Assembly (NCBI GenBank): GCA_949317995.1
Contig: OX439044.1
Coordinates: 21,786,641 to 21,850,640 of the forward strand
Length of the DNA: 64,000 nt
Direction: 5' to 3'
From: Acholoe squamosa
Lineage: Eukaryota; Annelida; Polychaeta; Phyllodocida; Polynoidae
The notes under the pieces are model-generated. The model had not been told where the DNA came from, made no database searches, and saw only the letters and a list, made by a program, of their open reading frames with translations. Each line of letters starts with the position of its first letter. Position 1 is the stretch's first letter. A program made the translations under genes and the position numbers. Below are positions 44,801 to 59,900 of the stretch, in pieces.

Positions 44801-47800
44801 AAAGATCCTATGGTGATATCTCTTACTGAAATATCAAATAGACAAGGAGCTACCAAACCACAGAGTGTAATTAACTATATCTAATCCTCGACCAACTCAC
44901 CAGGGGTAGGGGCTACAGAAAACAGAATTGTTGTTACAGTCAAACAATGTGATTTAATTAAGGTAAGAATATGTACTGTTCAATTTCATAGATACAATAC
45001 TAGAGTTATTATGCTTAACTCCTTTCACAGGGCAAAAAAATACTTTGATACACATAGGTAACTATATACAGGACACCTTAGGTGATATTGACCAATGAAA
45101 CAGCTTGTGTTACCTCTTTTCATACATGTATAGAACTGTCATTATGACCATGTATTGAATAAAAAGATGCTCAGGAAAAAAAGGCAATAAAACGTGTACT
45201 ATTTAATGGATAATAAGTAATTGAAGTGGAATCTTTATATCCAACCTGGAGTCTTTATATCATAGTCTTCCTCCAATTCTTCTTCTATCTTATCTTCCGT
45301 TGTCTTTTCTCCACCCTCCAACTCCTTTAAGGCTGCCATCACATCCTGTGTGAATAAAGGAAAGGAAATGATGTATTTTTTAATGTATGCGTGCATACTT
45401 TACCAATTTATATACTTATCTATATACGTTTACTTATATAGCAACTTCACCTTAATGTTCTATTTAAGATCATAGAAACTATCATCTCAGAGGAATATTG
45501 AAAAAAGTATGCTTCCATGGTTGTCCTACCCTAATGTATCCAATAGTAAGTTTGCTATGGGAGGAGTCTGAATCCACAACTACAGCATATATTTACAATA
45601 GGATGGATTAATGGTAAAAGCTTGGACCAAGCTACATGCATTTCATTTGTTTCCCTATACCAAAACCAAATATGTGGTTCTACTAAAGTCTTTTGAGATT
45701 CATGAAGATACAAGTGTATTTAATAGTATTTGTAACTTTGCTTATTCACAAGCAACAGACATGAACATATTGGTAGTAATCTAAAGGGGAAGAAAACACA
45801 TTATAACCATTCTTGTGTCAACATGATGTAACATTAGGTAATAAAGGTGCATGCATAACTTATTAATTATAGCCTTGCTGTACGAAAGCTACCAGAAAAC
45901 TCCACCTTATGTGCCAGACTTGCCTAAAAATATAGCAAGATAATTTCCGCGAGCATGTTAAGAAACAGCACTATAAAAACTGTAATGGGTGCATATCAAA
46001 AGTATGCGGCTCTCACTATGAGCCGAATCATTTATTGCCAGATGGGGGGGGGGGGGGTTGTTAGATATGGGGGGGGTGATTTCACAAAGGAGCTTGATGG
46101 TGGGGAGGGGGGGGCAAAATCCAATAAACCTTCTGGGGGAGGGTCAAAGCTAAAATATGGGCAATTCAAGTACACAACGCAACACGTTGTTTCATGCACG
46201 TATCCAATTTTTGGAAGGTCGTTTTGCAAAATCAGTTCTTAGTGGCAGTGGGGGCAGAGCAGGCCAAAAAGTGTGGGAGATGGGGGTGTAAATTTTGGTT
46301 ATTTTCTGTGTAATTTATTGGTCCATCCTGATAGCTTTTATCTTATTAGTGGGGTTGGGCTTGACCTGGAACAAGAGTGATCTGGAACAGAAGTCAAAAT
46401 GGTAATGCTCAATCTGAATTGAAAATACAATCAATAAAAACATGTACACATAATTATAAGTAACTGGCGGTGGGGGCATTAATTCTTGAGGATCAATGTT
46501 GAAAACAACGGCAGCATGAAGTATCTTTTTTAAAAGTGCAGTTTGTTTCAGTCCCAACATTTATATCATAGATAATGTTCAAAATGTGTAATATACAACA
46601 TGGAAAGAAATGAATGCTACATAGTTTTCACTTGTCCGAAATGACTGTTGCCCTGAGATTAAAAAGACAGTGCTTTATGGTTTAACGGAATAATGACATG
46701 TCTATCTATGGTGCTTTAAACCTTAATCCATGTTCTACTTTAGTTAACGATATGAAGTTGTTGTGCGTGCGACTGGAATTTGCAGAAAGTTCTCCATACA
46801 AAAAAACTAGTTAATTTCTTCGGTGGTGTTTTTGATCCTTGACTAGATTTTCTTGATCCAGCAGACTGTGATCTTGATGCAGCATCTTCTTCATCAATGT
46901 CTGACTCAACTAATTCATCTCTGGCCCCTGAACTCAATCCTGCGTGACTGCTAACTGCATCAGCATCAGATGCAAGTGTCTCCATTTGAGACTTGGAGTT
47001 CTCCTATTTCCCACCCAAATAGAAATTAAAGTTCAGACAAGGACACCTCAGTGTTCTCTGCTCACATTTATCTTTATGTATTATCAATAATTATGCAAAA
47101 TCGGTTGATGAGGCCTCTATAGGTACTCACTTTCTGACCATCTATCCAGATCACATTTTTATACTAAGGCCCCACCAAAGAAAATAAGTTGGTCTACATA
47201 TTTTTGGGTTTGATCAAATATTTTGTGAGTAAATTCTTTTTTTCATTTTAAGATGTTTGTGTGGCCCAATGATTTCTTGTAGGAAAAATGATGAGCAAGC
47301 AAACTTTTTTTTTATTTCTTGACAATTTTGCTGAATCCCAAAGAGGAAACAATTTGCGATCCATAGACCAACTTATCTTTTTTCTAGTGTGGCCTAAAAG
47401 TGTTATTTTGTAAGATAAGTAACCAAATGCTATGCAGATGTATTTATATTATTGTTGCTTGATGTTCAAAGTTATGCTATAACAGGATCTATTTTAGAAA
47501 GACTGTAGTTTGTAGTTTGTTTAGGTTGGCAATACAGCAATACTGCATTACAAAATTAGTGTCCCCGATGTTCAACTGGGTAAGATGCATTTAGGAACTG
47601 AGGTATTATGGTCAGGTGAATTACAGTACCTAAATATATCTTCATGGAATACTTACAATTGAATCCTACAAAGTGAGTAGAGAAGAGAGATACAATACAG
47701 ACAGACTGAAGGTTACAGCATTTTACAAAATTAGAATACCCACATGTACAAATAGATTTCAATATTTAAGACCAGGAGAAAAGAACATAATGAACAGAAG

Positions 47801-47881
47801 TTTTATCCATTTAATGTGTGCAGCCTACATTACAGTGAAGCTTGGTTAAAACAAACTTGGCTATGATGAGCTCTTGGTTAT

Positions 47882-47956
<75 letters not shown>

Positions 47957-50900
47957 TGAATTTTCTGCAAGTCTCAAGAGGTTAGTTGTATCCAAGTTTT
48001 ACTGCTACACATATTTAACAACAAATACCCAAAAGGATATTAGACAGTTTTTGTATTTTATATTTCATAAATCCTTGAATTTGTCATTTCATTTTGCAAG
48101 GGAAAACCTTTTTTTCCAGTAGTTCTAGGCAGGAATATATTTTCTTTTTTGCAATGGCAAAGAGGACAGAATTTTTATAAAAAATGTGTTTCTTCTTTTT
48201 TACAATGTAGAATTACATATGCCCTATCTCATATACTTTTTACGGATGTGATCTCATTTTGGCCAACCAAATAGGAAACTACTGGTAGATCAGATTAGGT
48301 TACAGAAAATAGGGGTAGTTTATAGACCCCAAAAATCTGTGAGCTTCTTCAAAATAGCGTACTTTTTTGTGCTTAAAATCCGCAGTAAGGGGTATGTTTG
48401 CAATCAGGTAATGTGCATGGTGTCAGTTTGCACGGAAAGTGTGGGGACTGGGGATATTCTACAAAGTTAAGGACAAAAAAAAATCAGTGTTGTTCAATTC
48501 ATACATATCGAACCTATCAGAGTTAGAGACGCCTTTTTTCTATGGTGTTTTAGAAACGGCTGTGAAGGGAGAGGAAGTGAATTTCAAAAATCTTATTTAA
48601 ATCTTATAGATTAGGCATATCTATATATTCATTAGGCTGTGTTGATATAAGTGCATTCTGCATATAAGACGCACCCTTAGTTCCTGCCAGACCGACAAGG
48701 TGCAGTCAGAGGCTGATGTTGACCACTTTAGTACTAATCTAATGGAATACTACCCCGTCTATAAGTTGCACCGCTCATTTGGAAGTTTCTTTAAGGTGCA
48801 GTAGGCCTCAGATTCATATATACAAGGTACTATGGTAGTTGTATCTCCTCAATACTCTATGGTGTGTAGATTTTTGGAAAGTTTTTTTTGTTGTTAAGGG
48901 GGGGGGGTGCTCAGAACACCTTTAAAGCTGGACACCTATTGAAATATGAGAAAAGTGCCGTTTGCTCAAGTAATCCTAAAATGTAATATTTAGGATAGAA
49001 AAAAAAAAATTAAACTACCATGGGGTTTCAATGTGAATACTTCATTAAATCATTAAAAAAAAAATGTTTTGCAAGACATAACAATGCAGTCACATTTTTA
49101 AACTTTACACTAACATTTCACACAATATAGTAACAAACAAATTAATCTTTAGCTGAGCATACAACACTAGTTTACATTTTCTGCACTAACTTCCCTGGAT
49201 CACTCTTTACCATTTAAGACATCCTGTATAGGTCAACAATATTCATACTGGTATGTAAAGTACTTACAGACAACTGCACGGTTAACACAAATGCAATAAT
49301 ATTTTTCTTGTTAGGGACATAAAAGATATTAATATCATAGCATAAAACTAATACTGTGTAATGAGAATGGTTGCCCTGAAAAATGAAACAGAAGATACAA
49401 AAAGTCCACAAGAAACTGCTTCACTGAACAGAAAGTGCTAAAAAATACCATAGTGCATAACAGAGAAGGAAGGGGTGATATAACATCAACACTTTTGCTG
49501 AGTATATTTCCACTGCAATAGAAATTGATAAACCTCACGTGAAGGAACAATAGATTGAAGAAAACCTGTTAGTGAAACCAAACTTTATTAGAAGTTTCCT
49601 ATTTTAGCCCCATACTGAACAGAAAATACAAATCAGATAAAAAATCATTAATGTTTAGGAAATCAAACTTGAATATAACTCTGTTCTTGTACCAACCTCT
49701 GAATCCTCTCTCTCAAGCTCAGCCTCTTCTTTAGCAGGCTCTGCCTCTTCTCCTTCCCCCTCTTTCTCGCCCTCTCCACCTTCTTCAGGTTCTTTGGCTT
49801 CCTCCTTCTCTGCTTCCCCTTCTTGTTCAGCTGGCTTCTCTTCTGCTGACATTTAAAATTTCAGTTATCAAAAAGAGAAATGAACAGCAAGGGAACTTGC
49901 TGACAACTCCAAAAGTTGTTATTCTTTGCCCACATAAGGCAATGCTTTAGTACTACTACTCTCTCTGATATATTCCAACATAGGGTAAATAAATCTTTGA
50001 TACAATTTCAAAGTGTCTGCAAAATTGGTTGGACATGTCATTTCCTGTAGAGACTGCATTGTTTCCCTTTGTCACCTTAACCAAGTTTTAAAAGTGAAAC
50101 TGTTAGAATTTAAAATAATTTTTCAAAAAGAGAACTCACAGTTTCAAATTTTATGTAGTACATGTTCTCATAACATACCCCTATCCATACTAATGTATCT
50201 TATAAGCCAACAAATAGTTTAACATACTTTATTTTCAGTGGAAACTGTGCCTTTTTTTCCTTCATTTGTAAGCATCCTAAAATGCATAGCCCCCAAGGTC
50301 TCGCTAGTAACTTTTAGACTTAATCATTGAATGGTGGCATGAAATGTGTTTAATGTGTGAATGAAATAGATAAGGGATACTATTGATCCTAGTGAGGGAG
50401 AAGTCAGGGACAAGATAGCCACTTGGGCCTGCGTGAATACGCCGGCCTATTTATTAAACCAACTTAAACAAAAACAAAAAGAAAGAAAAAATACAGAACT
50501 GAACTGAACTGTCTCTGAACCGGGGTGCTGACTGAATGACTGCTGTGGGGCAGGTGAGTGGAGAGTGAGGTGACAGGTAGAACTGGGTCACCCTGGTTGA
50601 ACACAGGTGGGTGGCCTACAGAACCAATACCCCCAAACAGTGAGTATGACTACTGTTTGATACCGTAAAACCCCATGCATAAGCTGCCACCTATACTGTA
50701 ATCGTATTCAATTTTGCACTGTACATATTTCCGGGAATGTTGCGGAAATTAAAAATTCATGAATTTAAGTACATCATGAAAAATTATCCCATGTAGATGG
50801 TTGGTTCATATGATATCATGTGAAGGGTAGGTGGGGGTGGGTTGGGGGTAGTATTGACAGCCTATCAATTAAACTTTTCTTGACAACCCATAACCTATTT

Positions 50901-53900
50901 CCTGAATATCAGATATGGATTTGCAACAGCGATTAGAGCAGCCCCCACCCCACCTGATACCAATACCTATGCACTATGGAACGCTGCGTATCGGTCTGGC
51001 AAGTATCATCTTCATGAAGCCTCCTCCTGTAGGTTCCTTATAAAACCAAAACCCCTCATGGTGAACTCAATATCCAGGGTCTTTGTCGGTCTTTATATTT
51101 CAATGAAAATTTGTACACGCGAAAATATTTACGTTTACAGTAGAACATTTCAGATCCATGTGGGGGCCAGGGTGTCAAGCTAACACCTCCGATTCAACTG
51201 GCCCATTGCTTTTTTAATTAAGATTGATTGATAAGAACAAAAGTTATGAAATTTTGATATTTAGGTTAATCTACAAACTCTGGGTGCGGCTTATAAAGTT
51301 TTACAGAAGATACATTTTTTGTACATATTGGCATTTATTATTGATTTCAAGAGGAACACATTTAAACAAATTAATGCTACTATAAATTCTTGCATATAAG
51401 ACACGTCTTATGTATAGACTTCACCTTGAATTTGGGCATCTACAGCCTGCACCTGGGGTATGATTTATTTACAAGTTGCGGCTTATATGTGAGAATCTAG
51501 TCCTAATTTAAATCTTTTCCAAACAAAAGTATTATTAGGCTATGAAAGTTATAACCTTGATTCAAGTTGATAAAATGTGCAATACTAAGTTACGACAGAA
51601 AAAGATGGTGAATGGCAATAATATGTGTAAAAAAAGGTTTGCAAGAATCTATTAACTTCCAAAATTGTTTATATAAACATTTTGAATGTGCCACTTGCCA
51701 TGAAATATAGGGGATGTTAATGTAATTAGGATGTGAAGTTCAGACATCCTTGACTAAACCAATGTATTGTAATCTCCCGGGTATAAGGCGCGTCTTATAC
51801 ATGAATCAGATCATCAGTGCGCCTTATAGCATTGTGAAAAGTTAGGGGTGCGCCTTACACGCGGGGTATTCTAAATCTTTGATCCAGACAAGGCCTGGTC
51901 ATATATTTTTCAGAATGCCATAAGTAAGGTGTGAACAAAAGTTTTCCCTCCATTTGCGCAATCCATCAATGTATTGTCATGTCAGGAATGAAAATAAATC
52001 ATTACATTATCTAAAAAGTCTGAATGTCTTTTCTTTTGAGTCAGAGAAGTTCATCTATGCAGTCTATATAATAACAATGGGTTAGTGGTGGTATCTAGTG
52101 TTAAGTCTAGGAATCATCTAATGTGATCTGTTAGAGTCCATCTACTCTAATACAGAGTTTACCCACTTGGAGGAGCATGTGTCATTTACTCACTCTCCAG
52201 GCATACATGGCCCTTGGGGAGCTGCTCTTCAACCTGTGTGCTGGGAGAGGGAGGCTTGCTTTCAAAGGAAAAGGACCAGCAGCCCTTTTGTTTCTGCTTT
52301 TAGTGCTGAAAGCCCCTTTTCCCCATGGAGGATCCTCCAAAGACATACTGACCACCCAGCTGATGAGAGATGGTTAGGGGGAGGAACCCTGATTAGGCAA
52401 TGACTTGCCTGGTTCCCACTGTTTGTGTGTGGGGTTTAATTTTATTCTCGGTTTTGTTACCGCATACTCATCTTTTACCTTGCCATGAATAAATAGTCAT
52501 TATTATCACAACCTCATTCCGCAACCTTTTCTTTTTTTATAATGTGCGACTAACTTCACGCTACCACTTAGTTGGTCCATCACACTAAGGACACCAGATG
52601 GCAGCACTATACTATATTACAGTCAACTCTTTACTTATGGTCACCTCTCTAATGTGGTCACCTTGCCAATCTGGTCACTTTTGGAAAGATCCTAATTATT
52701 TTTCTGTTTGTTCTAATGTATAGAACTCTCTGTAATGTGGTCACCTCTCTAATGTGGTCACCTATCCTTGTGGTCACAAATTTCTGGTCAAAACGGAACC
52801 TTTACTCTCTCTAATGTGGTCACCCCAAAATGACTGTTTTATTATGCTGAACTTTGTGTAGCCCTGGTGTCCTCAATCCTACTCTAAACCTATCATGCTG
52901 CACATTATCTGAAAGGTTGTTTTCTGCATGAAATATTTTCTGCGTGAAATATTTTCTCAATTAAGCATGTGTGTAAAATGCACGAGAATATGTTTTTTGC
53001 ACAAATATATACTTTTTTAGGATTCTGTGAGTGACCAGGTGTTTTCCTTCTATTAAATAAGTGTTAATAAAGTGTCTAATGGTAGATTTGTACATCAATA
53101 GAGAGGTCTACCAGTGCCTGAAGGTATGTTAGAAAATCTATCACTCCCAACAGCTGACGTCCGATTAAGGTTTGTGGTACTTCTCTCCCCTAGTGTGAAA
53201 TTAATGCAACACACAGATATAAAATATATTAGCATCCTTTAGGAAAGAAAAAAAAACCGTAGTATTTATGGGAATAATGGCCACTGTTCTGTTAAAGAAC
53301 ACTCCATATGGTGATACACATCAACTGAATTGCAAATTCAGTAACACTAAAGTGGACTCCTTTGTGACAAACATAACATTATGGGGTATGGCCTATAGTT
53401 TTGGCTGCGGGCCCTTAGTCTTCTCAAGAATTACCTTCTATGGGCCCAGGATGGCCCACAGGATTTTACATAGAGTTGACTTTTCTGAAGAAAGGCATAA
53501 TAAATTATCATTTAAAAAAAAGGAAAAAAATCAGTAAGAATCTGGCTAATGTGATTAAGTTATATTGTGGCTTGATGAGGGTACCTGAAATTTTCTCTTT
53601 TAACTTTAAAACAAAGTCAATTAGTCTCTCTGGACCTGCAATTTGAGCTCCGGGCCCACAGATTTCTAAAACCATGTTCCCGGGTGGCTAGTGGCTGAAA
53701 AAGTTAGTGTCTACCTCTGCTGTACAATTATTAGCTGAGAACAATTTCTGTGAAATGTTTCTTCTCTCACCTTCAATCTTGCGTTTCTGTCTTGGCAGGT
53801 ATGTACGACTCTGTGGAGACAGGTGGTCAAATTTGGTGAAGAGAGCACGAACTGCACAGTCCGATAAGCAAAGTACTTTTGGAATCTCAAATGTGAATCC

Positions 53901-56900
53901 CTTTTTCTCAAACTCGAATTGCTTTATCCTGAAAAGAACATGTTCACATGACAGTTGTAGCATTGATTGATTGATTTGTGTTTTACAGCACTTTAGCGGC
54001 ACTAAGTGGCTATCCTGTGCTTCACAGTCCAAATTGTACAGAGGAGTCAATCTTTTGATGTCACCATAAGTAAAGCTGGAATTAACAGTTCTCCCTTTAT
54101 TCAGTAAAATGATTACTTCTTGTAAACTCTTCTGCCATGGGGGCCTGCCTCCTAAGGGTTCAACAAGGCACAGGAAACTACCAAGGTATACCACTGCCTC
54201 TACCCCCCACCATGACCTTTTCCCTTTTTCTAATAATTTGTGGTAACCATAGATACCTTGGATTCTTTGAGAGGTTGCCCCACATGCAGAGACATATCAT
54301 GTCATTGTCAATAACCTGCTGTAGATTTGAAGTTTCAGAGTCAGCTAATTCTGTGGCCTTCATTAAAAGGTCATGAGAGGCCAGTTCTAGCTTCTGATGT
54401 AGCATGGATTGAAGTTCATCTATAGTCTGTGGAAAAGAAGTTAGGAAAATGTTAACTCTATTGATTACTGAAAGGAACAGCACATACCGACCCTACTATA
54501 CATTTGTGAAAACATATATTAGAAACCAAATTTACCATAATTTATCATTGCTCAGCTTCAAGCTTTAGCATATTCTGTAATTGGTGTTCCTAAATCAGAT
54601 TATCATGTACCACAAACAGTCTGATTTCCAGTTGTATTCCTAACCTTGCATCTTACTTACATCCTTATATCTTGTAACCTCTTCTGGCAGCAACTCCTCA
54701 GGGGGAGTATCCTCAATCAGGAAGTTGAGCTCATCTATCAACTGTTTAACATAAGTGTAAGTACCAGCATTTAGACCAGTAAGTATCCATGAAAAGCACC
54801 ATATAGGATATGAATGTTTATACAGAAAAAATACAAAGGGATCATTTTTAGAATAATATATTAAATGCTACCTTATCTATGAAAAGTTTCTGTTTTGGGA
54901 ATTATTCTTTTTTTTCCATTATTGCATTATCCTGAAACTTCACATTAACCAGTTTACTCCTAACGATTAGAGGGTGGAAATACGTTTTTTCCCCTGCGCC
55001 CTCGGGCCAGAAATCTATTTTTTACTTGCTCATCCCCCTCTCATACTACCTGACTACAATTGAGGTTACTCTCTTTCTTCCTTTGGTGCTGTATACCTTT
55101 TTCACATTGCTTCAATATTGTTTTTATTGAAGCATTCACATGTGGTTGAGTCAGAAAATTGAACAGGCAGATCATGATACGTGATATGTATCTTGAATTA
55201 AACTTACAGACAGCGTGAGTCTGCTCTCTTTGAGCACATTCGCAATGTCGTTGCTATGCATGTCCTCCTTCCATAGGTTCATGTAGGTGTTGATTTCCCC
55301 CTGAATAGTTGGGTCCGGAGAGCCGTCACATTTCATATAGCGTTCCCACTGAATTTGAAGTAAATGAAAGGCATCAGTTATTCTATTTTCACTAGTAGGA
55401 TTAAATCAATTGATCACCTAAGTACAAATTAACTGAATTCCATTATAGGGCAAAAAACATTTCAGTAAAGTATTCAAAAGCAAAGTATTTAATGTGAAAA
55501 TTGCTCCCTCTCCACTTTAGACTAGAAACTTTGTACCATAAATTCTCTCCTAGCGCCTCATCCCTGGTATAAGCTGCACCCTGAGTGCGAAAGGAGGATA
55601 TGAGGCACAACTGGGGCTTGAAAATTGACAGTTTAGTACTGTTCTATTGTGTAAAAACCCCTCATATAAGCCACACCCTGACTTTGGGCCAATCCTGTAA
55701 GCCTAATTTTGATTTGGATTCTGGTACAAGCCATGGCTTATACGAGAGAATTTACGGGACTTACTTGTGCACATATCTAAGTTAATTACAATTTACTGAT
55801 GTTCGTTTAAGCACCCTCGATCTATAAAGAAGACAGTTAACATTTATAAGAGTTTGAATTAGAATTATACCTTTGCAAGTTTTCGCTGTTCTGCATGTTC
55901 CATTTCCAATGTATTCCTGTTGTTTTCCCACATCTGATCCAACTCAAGCAATTGTCCCTTCCTTCGCTTTCTCTCCTAGGAAATCATAAGGAGGAAGTGA
56001 TAGTATAAGATTGAGAAACTAGCACGTGGAGTGCTATATCACCTAAGAATATTGGTATATCAATGTTAACACATGCAACAGGCGAGTCCAGTATCTGCCT
56101 AATTTTTTATATATCTGTTTAATTACACTTGGTAAAAAGAAATGAAAAGAGATGAATATTACTTGCCTAACTAAAGCTAATGTAGAGTAAGATGTATGAG
56201 ATATGTTTGAGTATTGGTACAATGGATAAAAGATTTAAGGAAGAGAATGACGTAGGCCTCCCTTGTAATTGTTTCATCATCCAACTATAATTAGGCCACT
56301 CCAAAAAATGTTGGTCTATGGGTTTTACATGCTTCTTTTACGAAATGTAAAAGTTTAATGAAAAGCAATTTGTTTTACCCCCTCATATAAGCTTTGATTT
56401 GAAGGCAAGTCAGGGACCTGCTGTGGCTTAGAGGTTATTGCTTGATTCAGGGCGTGCTTTGTGAGATTTTAACACTACAGAACAGTATTACAATGAATTT
56501 TCAACTTTGTTGTGTAGCCTACAATTACATCGAAAAATGAAACAGATGTAGACCAACTTTTTTTTTGGCATTGCCTTGTATCACTATCTAAAATGTTTGC
56601 TCGAATATGGTAAACATTATGTCATTGAAATATGAAGTAAAAAGAAGTCTATTCAATATCACAGGTTCTATTATACAATTCAACACTAGAGCTACAGCTA
56701 ATGGTTTCATGTGATGTTGTGAAAATAATTGAATATAAAAAATAGGCAAAAAATGTGCTTTGTTGTGCATGGGTACCTTGCCGATGTAATGTCTTTCAAA
56801 CCAACGGCCGCCCATCTATGGGGGAAACATTGGGCAGTCAAGTGAGCATTCATTGAACAGGGTATACATTTTCATGCAACAAGCTTACTTCTGACTACCT

Positions 56901-59900
56901 ATGAGAGACAATCTCCTTATAGGATAAAAAATTGTTCATATGTATCAGACAGTGATTTTTTTTCTTTTATTCGGGAATGCAACTACAAGAACCATTGCAT
57001 AGTTTGGATTGGATAAGGGAAAAGTGTATGTGGATTGCCTTTTGGTTATAGTATCTCAAAATACCTGGAAAATATATTCAAAGAGTAATGATTTATGATA
57101 GCAATCCAAAAATGTTGATGGTATCAACTAAAATGATTTAGACACAAGGAAATACGGGTAATGCACAACCACAAATGGTTTATAATCAAGGAATACGGCT
57201 TTATCCATCTTGTAAAACCTCCTGAGCTTTAAATCATCTTTATCACAACTTCAACATTTCATATTTCTTAGGTGCAAAAAAACGGGGTTGGTTATTTTTC
57301 TAAAATGTCTTGCCCTGAACTAACATCTATTGGAAGTAGACCATGTGTGGTGTTGAAATGTGCATATGTAACAATTGTTACAACAAATTTGATTCATTGT
57401 TTAGAAATTCATTAGCTAGGTTAAAGCAGTTACAATGTAAGATAGGAAGAATCTGCTTTAGCCAATATTTGCCAGGTTTATGCTGATGGTCAAAGAATAT
57501 CATGAGGTACTGGTAGTGTGCATATTTCGGAGGTTGGGGCTGGGAATGGGAATCTGGAAAGTAAGTGATTTGTGAAAAGGTAACCTAGGTGACTGGGTAG
57601 AACCTGGTACTTCTAATGGATGCTGGATGACAGATAAGGTTCTGTATTACTCTATCTAGAAGTCCTTGTAATTCCTTCTCATATTCCTCTCTTCTCTGAG
57701 CCTCAAATGCTTTGGCTGCTGCTTCTCTCCTTAGAACAGCTGATTGTCTTTCCTCCCTTTGGACTGGTAAAATCTTCTGTTCAACACTTTTTATCTCCTC
57801 TTTTGACACTAACATACTCTTTTGTGTGACATCACCAGACTTGGCCACAACCTTTTGTTCTACTTCCAAAGCAGCTTCAACTTGGGTATCATTTCCTCCT
57901 TTCTGATTCCTTTTATCTCTATCAACTTCAATTACTGCTCTTTCATCACTTTCACCGTGTTTTGTTTCTATATCAACCAGCTCTTTTGTTTCGTTTTTCG
58001 TTTCATTAGTTTTCTTGGCACTCTGAATTCTATTCTCCGATAGTCTAGATTTTGACCCAGCAGACCCAGGCTTACTTCTTGCTGATCCTGACTTTGACTT
58101 TGCTGATCCTGACCTAGATTTTGCTGATCCTGTCTTAGTATTTGCTGACCCTGATCTAGATATTACTGACCCTGGTTTGGAACTCATGGAACCAATTTGT
58201 GATTTAGCACTTCTCCTAGAAAATGAACTGCGGGAGCTTGAAACTCTCTCTGTTTCTGTTAAGATGCTTTTCGTGCTCTTAGCAGTTGCTACCCTTTCTT
58301 TCTCCGTGAGTGCAGAGCCTTGCGGATTGTCAATTTCCTGGTATGCATGTTGATTGATATAGAAAGTGGCAAAATACATGAGTGGAAGGAAAACATTTCA
58401 TACAAAAATCGGTTATCTGTTACTTTGGACACACTTTTTATGTCTGAGCATCTCATGAACACACTTTTTTTTTTGTCTGAGCAATTCATCCTCCATAATC
58501 AGAGGCAATAAGGTAATTCTTAATTTTTCAAAAACATAGTGGATGCGCTGTAGTACCTCCATATATTTTCTTATACAAGCTTAGAACCAAATGTGATTCT
58601 AATCTCTAATCTCCTGCAGTTCTTCATACCTTTGCAACACTGCTTTCAATTTCCCCACTGGTGACCTACAAAATGGCAAAGCATGCCAATGCTTTAATCT
58701 ACTGAGAATAATGGAACCCAAATATAAATGAAAGAAAATATTGTCCAAATCATGAAACTTTAGTTAAAGCTAAGTCAAATGTCAGCAGAGTATCTTTCAT
58801 TCTTGTTTGAATTAGGCCTACAGTATCAAATCACAATTTATTCATTACAATACATATACCGGTATTAAGATTATACTCCAGAAGGTAAAATATAAATTTC
58901 TGGCACACGTTTTTATAGAGATTGATTTTTAACTCCGCCCCAAGCCAATTTCTTTGTTATCTTAGGCCATGTTATTCTGAAAACTTGGATTACGGATTTT
59001 CAAAGGTTACATTCTGGTAGGCTATCGGCAAATAATTGAAATAAAAAACAGAACACCCCAGAGCAATATTACAATTCCCAATTGGCCATCGCCAAGAAAA
59101 AGCCATGTAACGACTCCTTAACAATCCTTAATGTTTGGTTACCACAGGGACATTCTTTTTCTTCTATTTTTTGGCCTTAAATCTAAAAAGTCCTATTGGC
59201 CATTGGCAACAAATTTTTTTTTTTTTTTTTTTTTTCAAAAGGTCAAAAATCTCGCCACCAGATCTGTAATCTAAGTAATTAGAAAGAAATGGCCTTATTT
59301 TACTATGCAGCACAAGGTATGCTTTTTGCTACCTTTGCAGCTGAACAAATCTTACTCACACTTCATTGCTTAGCTTCACCCTGTCCTTTGTTCCAGATAA
59401 CATTAACTATCTGATAGAATTTATGTTTAGCAAGTCAAATAACTATGCAAGCTATAGATGCATTTTCATAGAATATGCTTCTAATTGATTTTGGTTGTTC
59501 ATTTATTTTGGCGTGTGTAAAGTTAAATAATTAGAAAACTTGCATAAATTTTTTGACATACGCAAACTTCACCAAGATACATCTTACAGCTGCAAATTCC
59601 AATCATACTTTTATTGTGAAACAGACATAACGCACATGAAGTCATTGGAGACCTCATTTGATATCATTTCACACTTACACTATTGATCTGATTGAGTACT
59701 TCCAATCGCTGAAATTATGAACATAACAACTCATGATTTACCGGTACTGCACAATCTGAAATTGACATATGAAGCACCTTGATACAACTTCCCCATTCAT
59801 CCTTGCTATTAGTGAACTGCCATGCAGTGTAGCAGGAAGCCATATTATGCCATCATGTATGGAAAATACAATATTAGCATAATCATACTATGCATGTGTA

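Noticed and set aside
47874..48122. Ile/Tyr-repeat frame
   Set aside because: Translation of a (TA)n microsatellite.
49850..49852. ATG as an alternative DNAI7 start before the Glu-rich segment
   Set aside because: The sequence up to ATGTCAG is better read as the splice acceptor, which gives the correct phase from the exon at 53771.
53688..54194. 168-codon minus frame as one exon
   Set aside because: Only 53771-53928 fits the family and the splice sites; the rest is intron read through by chance.
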